DNA of 64,000 nucleotides from the NCBI GenBank assembly GCA_035995165.1, contig DASYKU010000044.1, positions 1 through 64,000 of the forward strand, written 5' to 3'. A program made the translations under genes and the position numbers. Below the pieces are notes generated by a model that was given only the letters and a program-made list of their open reading frames with translations, did not search any database and was not told the DNA's origin. Of this stretch, positions 34,553-43,430 are shown piece after piece. The stretch comes from Mycobacteriales bacterium. Lineage in GTDB: Bacteria; Actinomycetota; Actinomycetes; Mycobacteriales; CADCTP01. The stretch's first letter is position 1; each line of letters opens with the position of its first letter.

Positions 34553-34555
34553 GGC
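34435..34555. repeat. Dispersed repeat family A, copy 2 (about 120 bp)
   Basis: Second copy of the element at 27444-27563, lying in the junction between the CoA-transferase and citryl-CoA-lyase-like genes. The ends of the similarity coincide with the gene borders. Confidence 0.75.
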
Positions 34556-35769
34556 TTGTCCTCCAGCCAGGCGCGGATCTCGGCGCCGTGCTCGTCCAGC
34601 CCCGGCGGCGGCAGCCGGTAGCCGGCCGGCGTCTCGGAGAACGTGATCGGGTTGCGGATCGAGGGCACCCCGCCGACCTCGACCACCGGTTCGAGACCGA
34701 GCTCCTCGGCGAACGCGACGCCCTGGTTGACCGTGTTGATCGGCCCGCACGGGACACCGGCGCCGATGATCTCCCGGAACCACTCGTCCTTGCCCCTGGT
34801 CATGAGCCGCTCGACCAGCAGCGGGCGCAGCTCGTCCCGGTTGGCCGTGCGGTCCTTGTTCAGCACGAACCGCGGGTCGTCGGCCAGCTCGGGCAGGCCG
34901 AGGACCTCGCAGAGCTTGCGGAACTGCCGGTCGTTGCCGGCGGTGATGATGAGCTCGCCGTCGGCCGTCGGCATCAGGTCGTACGGGAAGAGGCTGGGGT
35001 GGGCGTTGCCCATCCGGGTCGGCGTCGCGCCGGCCGAGACGACGGAGCCGGAGTGGTTGACCAGTCCGGACAGGGCCGAGGACAGCAGGTTGACCTCGAC
35101 GTGCTGGCCGCGGCCGGTCGACTGTCGCGAGTGGAGCGCGGCCAGCACGCCGATCGTCGCGTGCAGCCCGGCCATCACGTCGAAGACCGAGATCCCGGCC
35201 CGGTACGGCGGCCCGTCGGGGGAGCCGGTCAGGCTCATCAGCCCGGCGATCGCCTGCACGATGAGGTCGTAGCCGGGCAGCGCCGCCCCGCCGCCGGTGC
35301 CGAAGCCGGTGATCGAGGCGTAGATGACGCCGGGGTTGGTGGCGGCGACCGCGTCGTAGTCCAGGCCGAACCGGGCCAGCCCGCCGACCCGGAAGTTCTC
35401 CATCACGATGTCGGCCCGCGAGGCCAGCTCCCGGGCCAGCGCGGCGTCGTGCTCGTCCTTGAGGTCGAGCGCGATCGAGCGCTTGTTCCGGTTGATCGAG
35501 AGGTAGTACGTCGCCTCGCCGTCGCGTACGGGCGGCATCCAGGTGCGGGTGTCGTCCCCGCCCGGGCTCTCCACCTTGACCACCTCGGCCCCGAGGTCGG
35601 CCAGCAGCATGGACGAATACGGCCCGGCCAGGATCCGGGAGAAGTCGGCCACCAGCAGGCCGCTCAGCGGGCCCGGCGCGGCCTGTCCGTCGGTCGCTCC
35701 GCTCGGCTCCACAGCACCTCCTTGTCCGGTCGACGGACGGTCGTCCGGAAATCCGAGTCTTGCACTCAT
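34549..35769 (-). CDS. CaiB/BaiF family (type III) CoA-transferase
   Basis: 406 residues. Family landmarks: VADFSRILAGPYSSMLLADL, GAEVVKVESPGGDDTR, NKRSIALDLK, ADIVMENFRVG, and the catalytic Asp in LPGYDLIVQAIAGL. It moves CoA between carboxylic acids. ATG at 35769 overlaps the IclR stop (ATGA). With the lyase-like protein downstream it forms an activate-and-cleave pair. Confidence 0.9.
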   Translation of the reverse strand: MSARLGFPDDRPSTGQGGAVEPSGATDGQAAPGPLSGLLVADFSRILAGPYSSMLLADLGAEVVKVESPGGDDTRTWMPPVRDGEATYYLSINRNKRSIALDLKDEHDAALARELASRADIVMENFRVGGLARFGLDYDAVAATNPGVIYASITGFGTGGGAALPGYDLIVQAIAGLMSLTGSPDGPPYRAGISVFDVMAGLHATIGVLAALHSRQSTGRGQHVEVNLLSSALSGLVNHSGSVVSAGATPTRMGNAHPSLFPYDLMPTADGELIITAGNDRQFRKLCEVLGLPELADDPRFVLNKDRTANRDELRPLLVERLMTRGKDEWFREIIGAGVPCGPINTVNQGVAFAEELGLEPVVEVGGVPSIRNPITFSETPAGYRLPPPGLDEHGAEIRAWLEDKP

Positions 35770-36569
35770 CCCGCGGGCAGCGCCACCGGCACGGACTGGT
35801 AGCGGGCGAAGTCGGCGCTCACCTCGCCGGCCGTCTGCAGCAGCATCGGCAAGTAGTCGCCGGTGAGGGTGCCGACGGGCGTTTCGGCCGCGTGCACGGT
35901 GACGTTCATCGCCGCGATCACCCGGCCGGCGCCGTCCCGCAGCGGCGCGGCCACCGACCGGATCCCGGGCGCCAGCGCCTCGTCGGTCAGCGTCCAGCCC
36001 TTGGCCCGGACGTCCCGCAGCAGCCCGTCCAGCTCGGCCCGGCCGGGTACGTGCCGGGCGGTCACGCCGGAGCGGGACGGCTCGGCCAGCACCGCGTCGA
36101 GCTCGGCCGGCGGCAGCCCGGCCAGCAGCACCTTGCCCAGCGAGGTCGACGGGGCCGGGAACCGGGTGCCGATGTCGACCCGCAGCGCGATGATCTTCGG
36201 CACCGCCACCCGGGCCACGTAGACGATGTCGGAGCCGTCCAGCTGGGCGATGGAGCTGGACTCGCCGGTCCGTCCGACCAGCGCCTCCAGGTGCGGCCGG
36301 GCGACGTCCCACAGCCCCAGCGACTGCACGTACGCCATGCCGAGCTCGAGCACCCGCGGGGTCAGCCGGAAGCCGCCGGGGCCGCCGCGCGCGTACCCCA
36401 GGGCCTCGAGGGTGAGCAGGATCCGGCGCGCGGTCGGCCGGGCCAGCCCGGACGCGGTGGCCACCTCGCTGAGCGTCAGCACCGGCCGGTGCGGCCCGAA
36501 CGCCTTGATCACGTCGAGGCCGCGCGCGATCGCCTCGACGAAGTCGGGGCTGTCGGTACGGCGGGCCAC
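35766..36569 (-). CDS. IclR family transcriptional regulator (PcaR-like)
   Basis: 267 residues. An N-terminal winged helix (LTLSEVATASGLARPTARRI) is followed by the IclR effector domain (GTRFPAPSTSLGKVLLAGLP, ALAPGIRSVAAPLRD, AMNVTVHA). The AIARGLDVIKAFG start is typical of PcaR/PobR-type activators of aromatic catabolism. It is the first gene of the coupled operon and divergent from the amidohydrolase, so it probably controls both from the shared intergenic region. Confidence 0.9.
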   Translation of the reverse strand: MARRTDSPDFVEAIARGLDVIKAFGPHRPVLTLSEVATASGLARPTARRILLTLEALGYARGGPGGFRLTPRVLELGMAYVQSLGLWDVARPHLEALVGRTGESSSIAQLDGSDIVYVARVAVPKIIALRVDIGTRFPAPSTSLGKVLLAGLPPAELDAVLAEPSRSGVTARHVPGRAELDGLLRDVRAKGWTLTDEALAPGIRSVAAPLRDGAGRVIAAMNVTVHAAETPVGTLTGDYLPMLLQTAGEVSADFARYQSVPVALPAG

Positions 36570-36588
36570 GCCGGCAGCCTAGCGCCTG

Positions 36589-36605
36589 TGTCCGCTGTGC
36601 GGACA
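36589..36605. promoter_or_regulatory. Palindrome between IclR gene and amidohydrolase (candidate IclR operator)
   Basis: TGTCCGC (36589-36595) and GCGGACA (36599-36605) are perfect 7-bp arms around TGT, 20-36 bp upstream of the IclR start and in the shared divergent region. It also resembles the dispersed GTCC...GGAC palindrome, so it may be an instance of that instead. Confidence 0.5.
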
Positions 36606-36729
36606 GGGTCAACCGGGGTAATCCGGCAGAAACGGGCAACGGTCCTTGACGGCCTCCCGGACGCGGTACAAGGTGCTCCCATTCCTCGAGGTGTCCGTCA
36701 CGCGGACGTCCGTACGTGAAGGAGGACCT

Positions 36730-38172
36730 GTGGACGAGCTCGCGTCCGGCCGGCCGGTGGTGTTCCGCGGCGGCACCGTGCTGCCGATGGACGACCAGCG
36801 CAGCGTCCTGACCGGCGCCGACGTGCTGGTCGTCGGCGAGCGGATCGAGGCGGTCGGCCCGGACCTGCCGGTGCCGGACGGCACGCTGGAGATCGACGCG
36901 ACCGGCGGCATCGTCATGCCCGGCATGATCGACACCCACCGGCACATGTGGCAGACCGCGATGCGCGGCTACGGCGCCGACTGGACCCTCACGCAGTACT
37001 TCGTCTGGTACTACCTGGAGCACGGCAAGACCTTCCGCCCGCAGGACATCCACGCCGGCAACCTGCTGGCCGGGATCGAGTCCCTGGACGCGGGCGTGAC
37101 GACCACGGTCGACTGGTCGCACGGGTTGCAGACCACCGAGCACGCCGACGCCGCGGTGGACGCGCTGCAGGCGGTGCCGGGCCGGTTCGTCCTGGCGTAC
37201 GGCAACATCCAGGCCGGGCCGTGGGAATGGTCGGCCGCGCCGGAGTTCCGCGACTTCGTCAGCCGCCGGATCACCCCGGGCGACGACATGCTCGGCTTCC
37301 AGATGGCCTTCGACGTGACCGGCGACCCGTCCTTCCCGGAGAAGGCCGCGTTCGAGGTCGCCCGCGACCTCGGCGTCCCGGTCACCACCCACGCCGGCGT
37401 CTGGGGCGCGACGAACGACGACGGCATCCGGCTCATGTACGACAACGGCTTCGCCGTCCCCGGCACCGTCTACGTGCACGCGGCCACGCTCTCGGAGGAC
37501 TCGTACCAGCGGATCGCGGCCAGCGGCGGCACCGTCTCGGTCTCCACCGAGAGCGAGCAGAGTGCCGGCCAGGGCTACCCGCCCACCTGGAACCTCCGCT
37601 CGTACGACATCCCGGTGTCGCTGTCGATGGACACCAGCGTCTGGTGGAGCGGCGACCTGTTCTCGGCCATGCGGACCACGCTCGGCGCGGACCGGTCCCG
37701 CGAGCACCACGAGGCCCACGCCAAGGGCGACACCGTGACCAACTGCCACCTGCGGGCGGACCAGGTCGTGGAATGGGCGACCCGCGGCGGGGCCAAGGCG
37801 CTCGGCCTGGACGGCGTGGTCGGTCAGCTGAAGCCCGGGATGAAGGCCGACGTCGTGCTGATCAAGAACGACCGGTCGCCGGCGATGTTCCCGCTGCTCA
37901 ACCCGTACGGGCACGTGGCGTTCCAGGCCCAGCGCGGGGACGTGCACACGGTCCTGGTCAACGGGCGGATCGTGAAGCACGAGCACGAGCTGGTCGGCAT
38001 CGACCTCAAGGCCGCGCAGAACGAGGTCCGGTCCACTGTGGACCACCTGCGCTCGGCGCTCGGCGAGGACGTCTGGGCCAAGGGGATGAACCCCGAGGTG
38101 CCGGAGACCGCGATGCTCGACAACCCGTACCAGTACACGGATTACTCGTCCGGCACCACGCACGGACACTGA
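36730..38172 (+). CDS. Amidohydrolase superfamily protein (chlorohydrolase/deaminase type)
   Basis: 480 residues. Metal ligands appear in order: HRH in DTHRHMWQTAMRG near residue 75, His in VTTHAGVWGA, His in YVHAATL and Asp in SMDTSVWW. AVLGLDGVVG-type C-terminal segments (ALGLDGVVGQLKPGMKADVV) are typical of subtype III deaminases and of AtzA/TrzN-like hydrolases. It would remove an amino or other leaving group from a ring substrate before ring opening by the divergent LigAB operon (inference). GTG at 36730 follows GAAGGAGG (36718-36725). Confidence 0.85.
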   Translation: MDELASGRPVVFRGGTVLPMDDQRSVLTGADVLVVGERIEAVGPDLPVPDGTLEIDATGGIVMPGMIDTHRHMWQTAMRGYGADWTLTQYFVWYYLEHGKTFRPQDIHAGNLLAGIESLDAGVTTTVDWSHGLQTTEHADAAVDALQAVPGRFVLAYGNIQAGPWEWSAAPEFRDFVSRRITPGDDMLGFQMAFDVTGDPSFPEKAAFEVARDLGVPVTTHAGVWGATNDDGIRLMYDNGFAVPGTVYVHAATLSEDSYQRIAASGGTVSVSTESEQSAGQGYPPTWNLRSYDIPVSLSMDTSVWWSGDLFSAMRTTLGADRSREHHEAHAKGDTVTNCHLRADQVVEWATRGGAKALGLDGVVGQLKPGMKADVVLIKNDRSPAMFPLLNPYGHVAFQAQRGDVHTVLVNGRIVKHEHELVGIDLKAAQNEVRSTVDHLRSALGEDVWAKGMNPEVPETAMLDNPYQYTDYSSGTTHGH

Positions 38173-38176
38173 GACG

Positions 38177-38216
38177 CGGCGTCGCGGCGGGTGCCCCCGT
38201 GCCCGTCGCGACGCCG
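38177..38216 (+). terminator. Hairpin terminator after the amidohydrolase gene
   Basis: A 15-bp stem with one G-U pair: CGGCGTCGCGGCGGG (38177-38191) against CCCGTCGCGACGCCG (38202-38216), 10-nt loop, 4 nt after the stop codon. Confidence 0.8.
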
Positions 38217-38265
38217 TCCCAGGAACGACGCCGTCCCAGGAACGACGCCGTCCCAGGAACGACGC
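38209..38265. repeat. 17-bp tandem repeat between amidohydrolase and SDR genes
   Basis: Three full units of CGACGCCGTCCCAGGAA (38209, 38226, 38243) plus a partial fourth. The first overlaps the 3' arm of the terminator, so the array grew from the terminator stem. No coding role is seen. Confidence 0.85.
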
Positions 38266-38334
38266 GTTGCCTCCGGACCGGGACCGGATGCGCGCGGGCG
38301 ACGGGGCCGTCATCCCGACCTGCTGGTCGGGTGT

Positions 38335-39123
38335 CTAGGACTCCGGCTCCGCCATGTTCCGGTGCATGCCGGCCTTGAGCTTGTCCGGCAGCACCTTGGC
38401 CGCGGTGCCCTGGGCGCGCGACTTCAGCGATCCCGCCAGCACCTTGTCCTCGGCGTCCATGAGGGCGTCGAAGCCCTGCCGGGCGACCTGGGCCGGGTCG
38501 TCCTTGGACCCCTGGCCGACCGGGGTGTCGTCCATCCCGGCCCGGTGGAAGAAGTTGGTGTCGGTGGGGCCGGGCATCAGCGACGTGATCACCACGGCGG
38601 TGTCCTCGAGCTCGTTCTGCAGCGCCTGGGTCCAGGACTGCAGGAACGACTTGGTCGCGTTGTAGACCGACTGGAACGAGCCGGGCATGGTCGAGGCGAC
38701 CGAGGACGTCACCAGGATCGAGCCGGCGTCGCGGGCGATCAGGTCCGGCAGCAGCCGCTTGGCCAGGTGCACGGTGCCGGTGACGTTGAGGTCGATCAGC
38801 CTGATCTCGTCGGCCAGCTCGGTGTCGGCGAACGCGCCGCCGAGACCGACCCCGGCGTTCAGCGCGACCGCGGACAGCGGCCGGCCGGCCACGGTGACGG
38901 CGGCGTAGAGCTTCTCCACGCCGTCGTACGTGGCCAGGTCGGCGGTCACCGCGGACACCTGGGCGCCGGTCGAGCGCAGCTGCGCCGCGGCCGCCTCCAG
39001 GCCCGGGTCCTCCGCGCAGATCAACAGGTCGTAGTCGTGCTGGGCGAACTGCTTGGCCAGCTCGAGGCCGATGCCGCTGGAGGCACCGGTCACGAGCGCG
39101 AGGGCCTTGTCGGTCTCCGTCAT
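38335..39123 (-). CDS. Short-chain dehydrogenase/reductase
   Basis: 262 residues with the classical SDR set: TGASSGIG cofactor motif near residue 13, NAG in ALNAGVG, catalytic Ser in LVTSSVAS and Tyr-Lys in SVYNATKSF. NAD(P) preference and substrate are not evident. A C-terminal segment after residue 200 (AEDKVLAGSLKSRAQG) is typical of uncharacterised SDRs that lack an assigned pathway. It lies 29 nt downstream of the GH1 gene in the same direction. Confidence 0.9.
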   Translation of the reverse strand: MTETDKALALVTGASSGIGLELAKQFAQHDYDLLICAEDPGLEAAAAQLRSTGAQVSAVTADLATYDGVEKLYAAVTVAGRPLSAVALNAGVGLGGAFADTELADEIRLIDLNVTGTVHLAKRLLPDLIARDAGSILVTSSVASTMPGSFQSVYNATKSFLQSWTQALQNELEDTAVVITSLMPGPTDTNFFHRAGMDDTPVGQGSKDDPAQVARQGFDALMDAEDKVLAGSLKSRAQGTAAKVLPDKLKAGMHRNMAEPES

Positions 39124-39152
39124 GGGCGCGGGACTACCCGGATCGGCGGCCC

Positions 39153-40505
<1,353 letters not shown>

Positions 40506-40590
40506 GACTCTCCTCTGTGGACGGTCACTCGCTCCCCGCCCCCTGCCGGTGGGGGTACGTCGTCAAGGAGTGAATGGCACGCCCGGGGAG

Positions 40591-40610
40591 TTAATTTGAT
40601 GCTTGAATTA
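40591..40610. promoter_or_regulatory. AT-rich motif in the GH1/ROK control region (candidate ROK operator)
   Basis: TTAATTTGATGCTTGAATTA lies in the AT-rich part of the divergent region. Its reverse complement matches a site at 51205-51224 upstream of the GH16-GH3 genes in 8 of the first 9 and 5 of the last 6 positions. It has TAATT/AATTA arms, as expected for a dimeric repressor. Confidence 0.5.
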
Positions 40611-40691
40611 TCACTAGCATTTAACTGGTGAGGCAGGGTGGCGTCAAGACACCGGACGCGGTGACGCGGCGCGCCGAGGAGGGGGACGGAC

Positions 40692-41921
40692 GTGCAGGCG
40701 AGACGTACGGTGCGGGACCTGAGACGGCACAACCGATCGGTCCTGCTCTCCAGCCTCTACCTGGGCGAGCCGCAGAGCCGGCAGGACCTCGGCCGCTCCA
40801 GCGGGCTGAGCCAGGGCACGGTCAGCAACGTCGTCGGCGAGCTCATCGACGAGGGCCTGGTGATCGAGGCCGGCCTGGTCGACTCCGACGGCGGCCGGCC
40901 GCGCACGCTGCTGCGGGTCAACCCCGGCTACACCCACATCGTCGGCGTCGACGTCGGCGAGACCGGCACCCGGGTCGAGGTCTTCGACCTCGCGATGCGG
41001 CCGCTGGCCACAGTCGAGCTGCCGCTGCCCTCGGCCCGGCCGGACCCGGCCGCGGTCGTGGCCCAGGTGCACGAGGGGCTGGAGCAGGTGCTGCGGGAGG
41101 CCGCGGTGTCCACCGACGACGTGCTGGGCATGGGAGTCGGCGTGTTCGGCAGCGTCGAGCAGGGCCCCGAGGCGACCGTGCACGTGCAGACCATCGGCTG
41201 GGACTCGGTGCCGCTGGAGCGGATGCTGCGGGCCGGCACCGCGCTGCCCATCTACCTGGAGAACGGCGCGAAGACCCTCGGCCAGGCCGAGCTCTGGTTC
41301 GGCGCCGGCCGCGGCGTGCAGCACGCGGTGATCACGCTGGTCGGCTCCGGCGTCGGCGCCGCGGTCATCAGCAACGGCGCCATCACCCGGGGCGCGACCA
41401 GCAGCGCCGGCGAGTGGGGGCACACGTCGCTGGTCTACGACGGCCGGGCCTGCCGCTGCGGCTCCCACGGCTGCCTGGAGGCGTACGTCGGGGCGGAGGG
41501 GATCCTGGACCGCTGGAAGGCCGCCCGCAACGGCCGGCCGGTGCCCGGCACCGACGAGCAGTCCTCGCTGGACCTGCTGCTGGCCGACGGCGGCAAGGTG
41601 GCCGAGCGGGTGCTGGCCGAGACCGCGGGCTACCTCGGGGCCGGGATGGCCAACCTGGTCAACCTCTTCAACCCGGAGCGGATCGTGCTGGCCGGCTGGG
41701 CCGGGGAGGCGCTGGGGCAGCGGCTGCTGCCGCAGATCCGGGCCGCGGCCCAGGAGCGGGCGCTGCGGCACCCGTTCGGGCAGACCTCGATCCAGCTCGG
41801 CCAGCTCGGCGTGGACGCGGTCGCGATGGGGGCGGCGACGCTGCCGGTGGCGGACCTGCTGGCCCGGGGCGCCGCCCCGACCGAGCGCCCGCGCTCCCTG
41901 CGCCTGGACGCCCCGGCCTGA
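40692..41921 (+). CDS. ROK family transcriptional repressor
   Basis: 409 residues. An N-terminal winged helix (SRQDLGRSSGLSQGTVSNVV) precedes a ROK sugar-binding domain with GVDVGETGTRVEVFDL and the zinc motif CRCGSHGCLE (Cys254, 256, 261). The kinase signature NDAN is NGAK here, so the catalytic Asp is missing and it should bind sugar without phosphorylating it. GTG at 40692 is used. A terminator follows. It probably represses GH1 and the secreted glucanase genes until a glucoside appears. Confidence 0.9.
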   Translation: MQARRTVRDLRRHNRSVLLSSLYLGEPQSRQDLGRSSGLSQGTVSNVVGELIDEGLVIEAGLVDSDGGRPRTLLRVNPGYTHIVGVDVGETGTRVEVFDLAMRPLATVELPLPSARPDPAAVVAQVHEGLEQVLREAAVSTDDVLGMGVGVFGSVEQGPEATVHVQTIGWDSVPLERMLRAGTALPIYLENGAKTLGQAELWFGAGRGVQHAVITLVGSGVGAAVISNGAITRGATSSAGEWGHTSLVYDGRACRCGSHGCLEAYVGAEGILDRWKAARNGRPVPGTDEQSSLDLLLADGGKVAERVLAETAGYLGAGMANLVNLFNPERIVLAGWAGEALGQRLLPQIRAAAQERALRHPFGQTSIQLGQLGVDAVAMGAATLPVADLLARGAAPTERPRSLRLDAPA

Positions 41922-41923
41922 GC

Positions 41924-41952
41924 GCGCCCGGCCCCGCTGAGGGGCCGGGCGC
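41924..41952. terminator. Bidirectional hairpin between ROK and DUF1996 genes
   Basis: GCGCCCGGCCCC (41924-41935) and GGGGCCGGGCGC (41941-41952) pair perfectly around a 5-nt loop between two convergent genes. Confidence 0.8.
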
Positions 41953-41958
41953 GAACCC

Positions 41959-43326
41959 TTACGGCAGGCGGTAGTTCGGGCCCAGCGCGGCGCCGCGCTC
42001 CGGGTGCGCCTGGTCGAAGCCGCGGGCGTCACACTGCAGGCCGCCGACGATGCAGTGGTTCACCAGCGCCGCCTGGGTGGCCGCGTCCCAGGCGTTGAAG
42101 AAGTCGTAGTGGAACGTGTAGCCGCGACCGCTGGACAGCCGTACGCCGGAGAGGTTGCCGCTGACCGGGAACGCCATCTTGAACTCGATCATCGGCAGCG
42201 CGACCGGGTGGTCGACCGTGCAGCGCCCGTCCACCGGGTACGCCAGGTGGCTCTTGTGGTCGGGCGTGTCCAGGTAGAGCCCGTTCCAGCAGCTCGGGGC
42301 CTGGAACCGGACGTTGAGCTGGGTGCCGGCCGGGCAGCTGACCGGGATGTCGGCGTTGTGGAAGGACTCGCCGCACTCCCAGCCCTCGACCGACTGCGCG
42401 AGGAACTCGTCCGGCCCGTTGGTCGGCGCGCCGACCAGCATCCGCAGCCCCAGCGGGAACGGCCGCACGCTGGTGTAGTCGATGAGGTTGGTCTTGTAGT
42501 AGATGACCTGCGGGCCGGCCGGCATGACCGGGGTGTCGCCGTTGAGCATCGTCGGCATCCAGTAGCCGGACCTGTCGTCCGGGGTCAGGCAGGAGGACGT
42601 ACCGGCCTGCAGCGAGGCCAGCGTGGTCGCGGCCGTCGTGGTGGTGTTGCCCATGAACGTGTGCAGGTGCGAGGCCCCGGGCTGGTTCGGGAACACGATC
42701 GGGTCGTCGGACAGGTTGCCCCGGCTGACCGCGCAGTCGGCCTGGAACTCGTGGAAGAACGCGTGCGGCGGGTTCGCCGTCGACGGGACCACGCCGGTCA
42801 CCTGAGGATTGGCCAGGATGAAGCCGTCGGTCGGGGCCTGCGCGGTGCCGAAGACCTTGAACTCGAACAGCGAGTAGCCGAAGCCGGTGGCGCGGTGGGT
42901 GCCGAACATCCGGACGTACCGGCCGGTGCCGGTGACCGGGATGCTCTGGGTGCCGCCGGTGCCGGTGGTGGTGGAGAAGATCGTGGTCCAGGCCGCGCCG
43001 TCCTCGGAGGTCTGCAGCTGGAACGCCGTCGCGTACGCGGCCTCCCACTGCAGCACGACCCGGCTGATCACCGACGACCGGCCGAGGTCGACCCGCAGCC
43101 ACTGCGGGTCGGCGAACTGGCTGGACCAGCGGGTGCCGGCGTTGCCGTCGAACGCGGCCGGCGCGCTGTTGGCGCCGTTCTCCCCGGACGACGCCAGCGC
43201 CGGATGGTCCTGCGACAGCAGGGCTTCCGCGGCCGACGCGGTCGTGGCCGGGCCGCCGAGCAGCGACGCGACGATGATCGCGGCCGCGGCGGGGACGGCG
43301 ATGCGCCAGAAGCGACTGACTCTCAT
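41959..43326 (-). CDS. Secreted F5/8C (discoidin) plus DUF1996 protein
   Basis: 455 residues: signal peptide (about 1-32), one F5/8 type C module (about 33-165, ending FGYSLFEFKVFG) and a DUF1996 domain (from about residue 180: FHEFQADCAVSRGNLSDDP, QPGASHLHTFMGNT, RSGYWMPTMLNGD, CPAGTQLNVRFQAPSCW). DUF1996 is common in fungal and actinomycete secreted proteins and has no function known to me. The conserved His residues in HLHTFMG suggest a metal or catalytic site. It is the last gene of the secreted glucan-degradation set. Confidence 0.85.
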   Translation of the reverse strand: MRVSRFWRIAVPAAAAIIVASLLGGPATTASAAEALLSQDHPALASSGENGANSAPAAFDGNAGTRWSSQFADPQWLRVDLGRSSVISRVVLQWEAAYATAFQLQTSEDGAAWTTIFSTTTGTGGTQSIPVTGTGRYVRMFGTHRATGFGYSLFEFKVFGTAQAPTDGFILANPQVTGVVPSTANPPHAFFHEFQADCAVSRGNLSDDPIVFPNQPGASHLHTFMGNTTTTAATTLASLQAGTSSCLTPDDRSGYWMPTMLNGDTPVMPAGPQVIYYKTNLIDYTSVRPFPLGLRMLVGAPTNGPDEFLAQSVEGWECGESFHNADIPVSCPAGTQLNVRFQAPSCWNGLYLDTPDHKSHLAYPVDGRCTVDHPVALPMIEFKMAFPVSGNLSGVRLSSGRGYTFHYDFFNAWDAATQAALVNHCIVGGLQCDARGFDQAHPERGAALGPNYRLP

Positions 43327-43388
43327 GGTGGGTCCTCAACCTCGGAAGGTGGGCGCCCGCCGGAACGCCGTTGTGGGGTGGGTGGTGC

Positions 43389-43420
43389 GCCGCCGGGCGG
43401 TGGGGGGACCGCCCGGCGGC
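43389..43420 (-). terminator. Hairpin terminator after the discoidin/beta-helix gene
   Basis: GCCGCCGGGCGGT (43389-43401) pairs perfectly with ACCGCCCGGCGGC (43408-43420) around a G6 loop, 10 bp beyond the stop of the minus-strand gene. Confidence 0.8.
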
Positions 43421-43430
43421 ACGTCACGAT

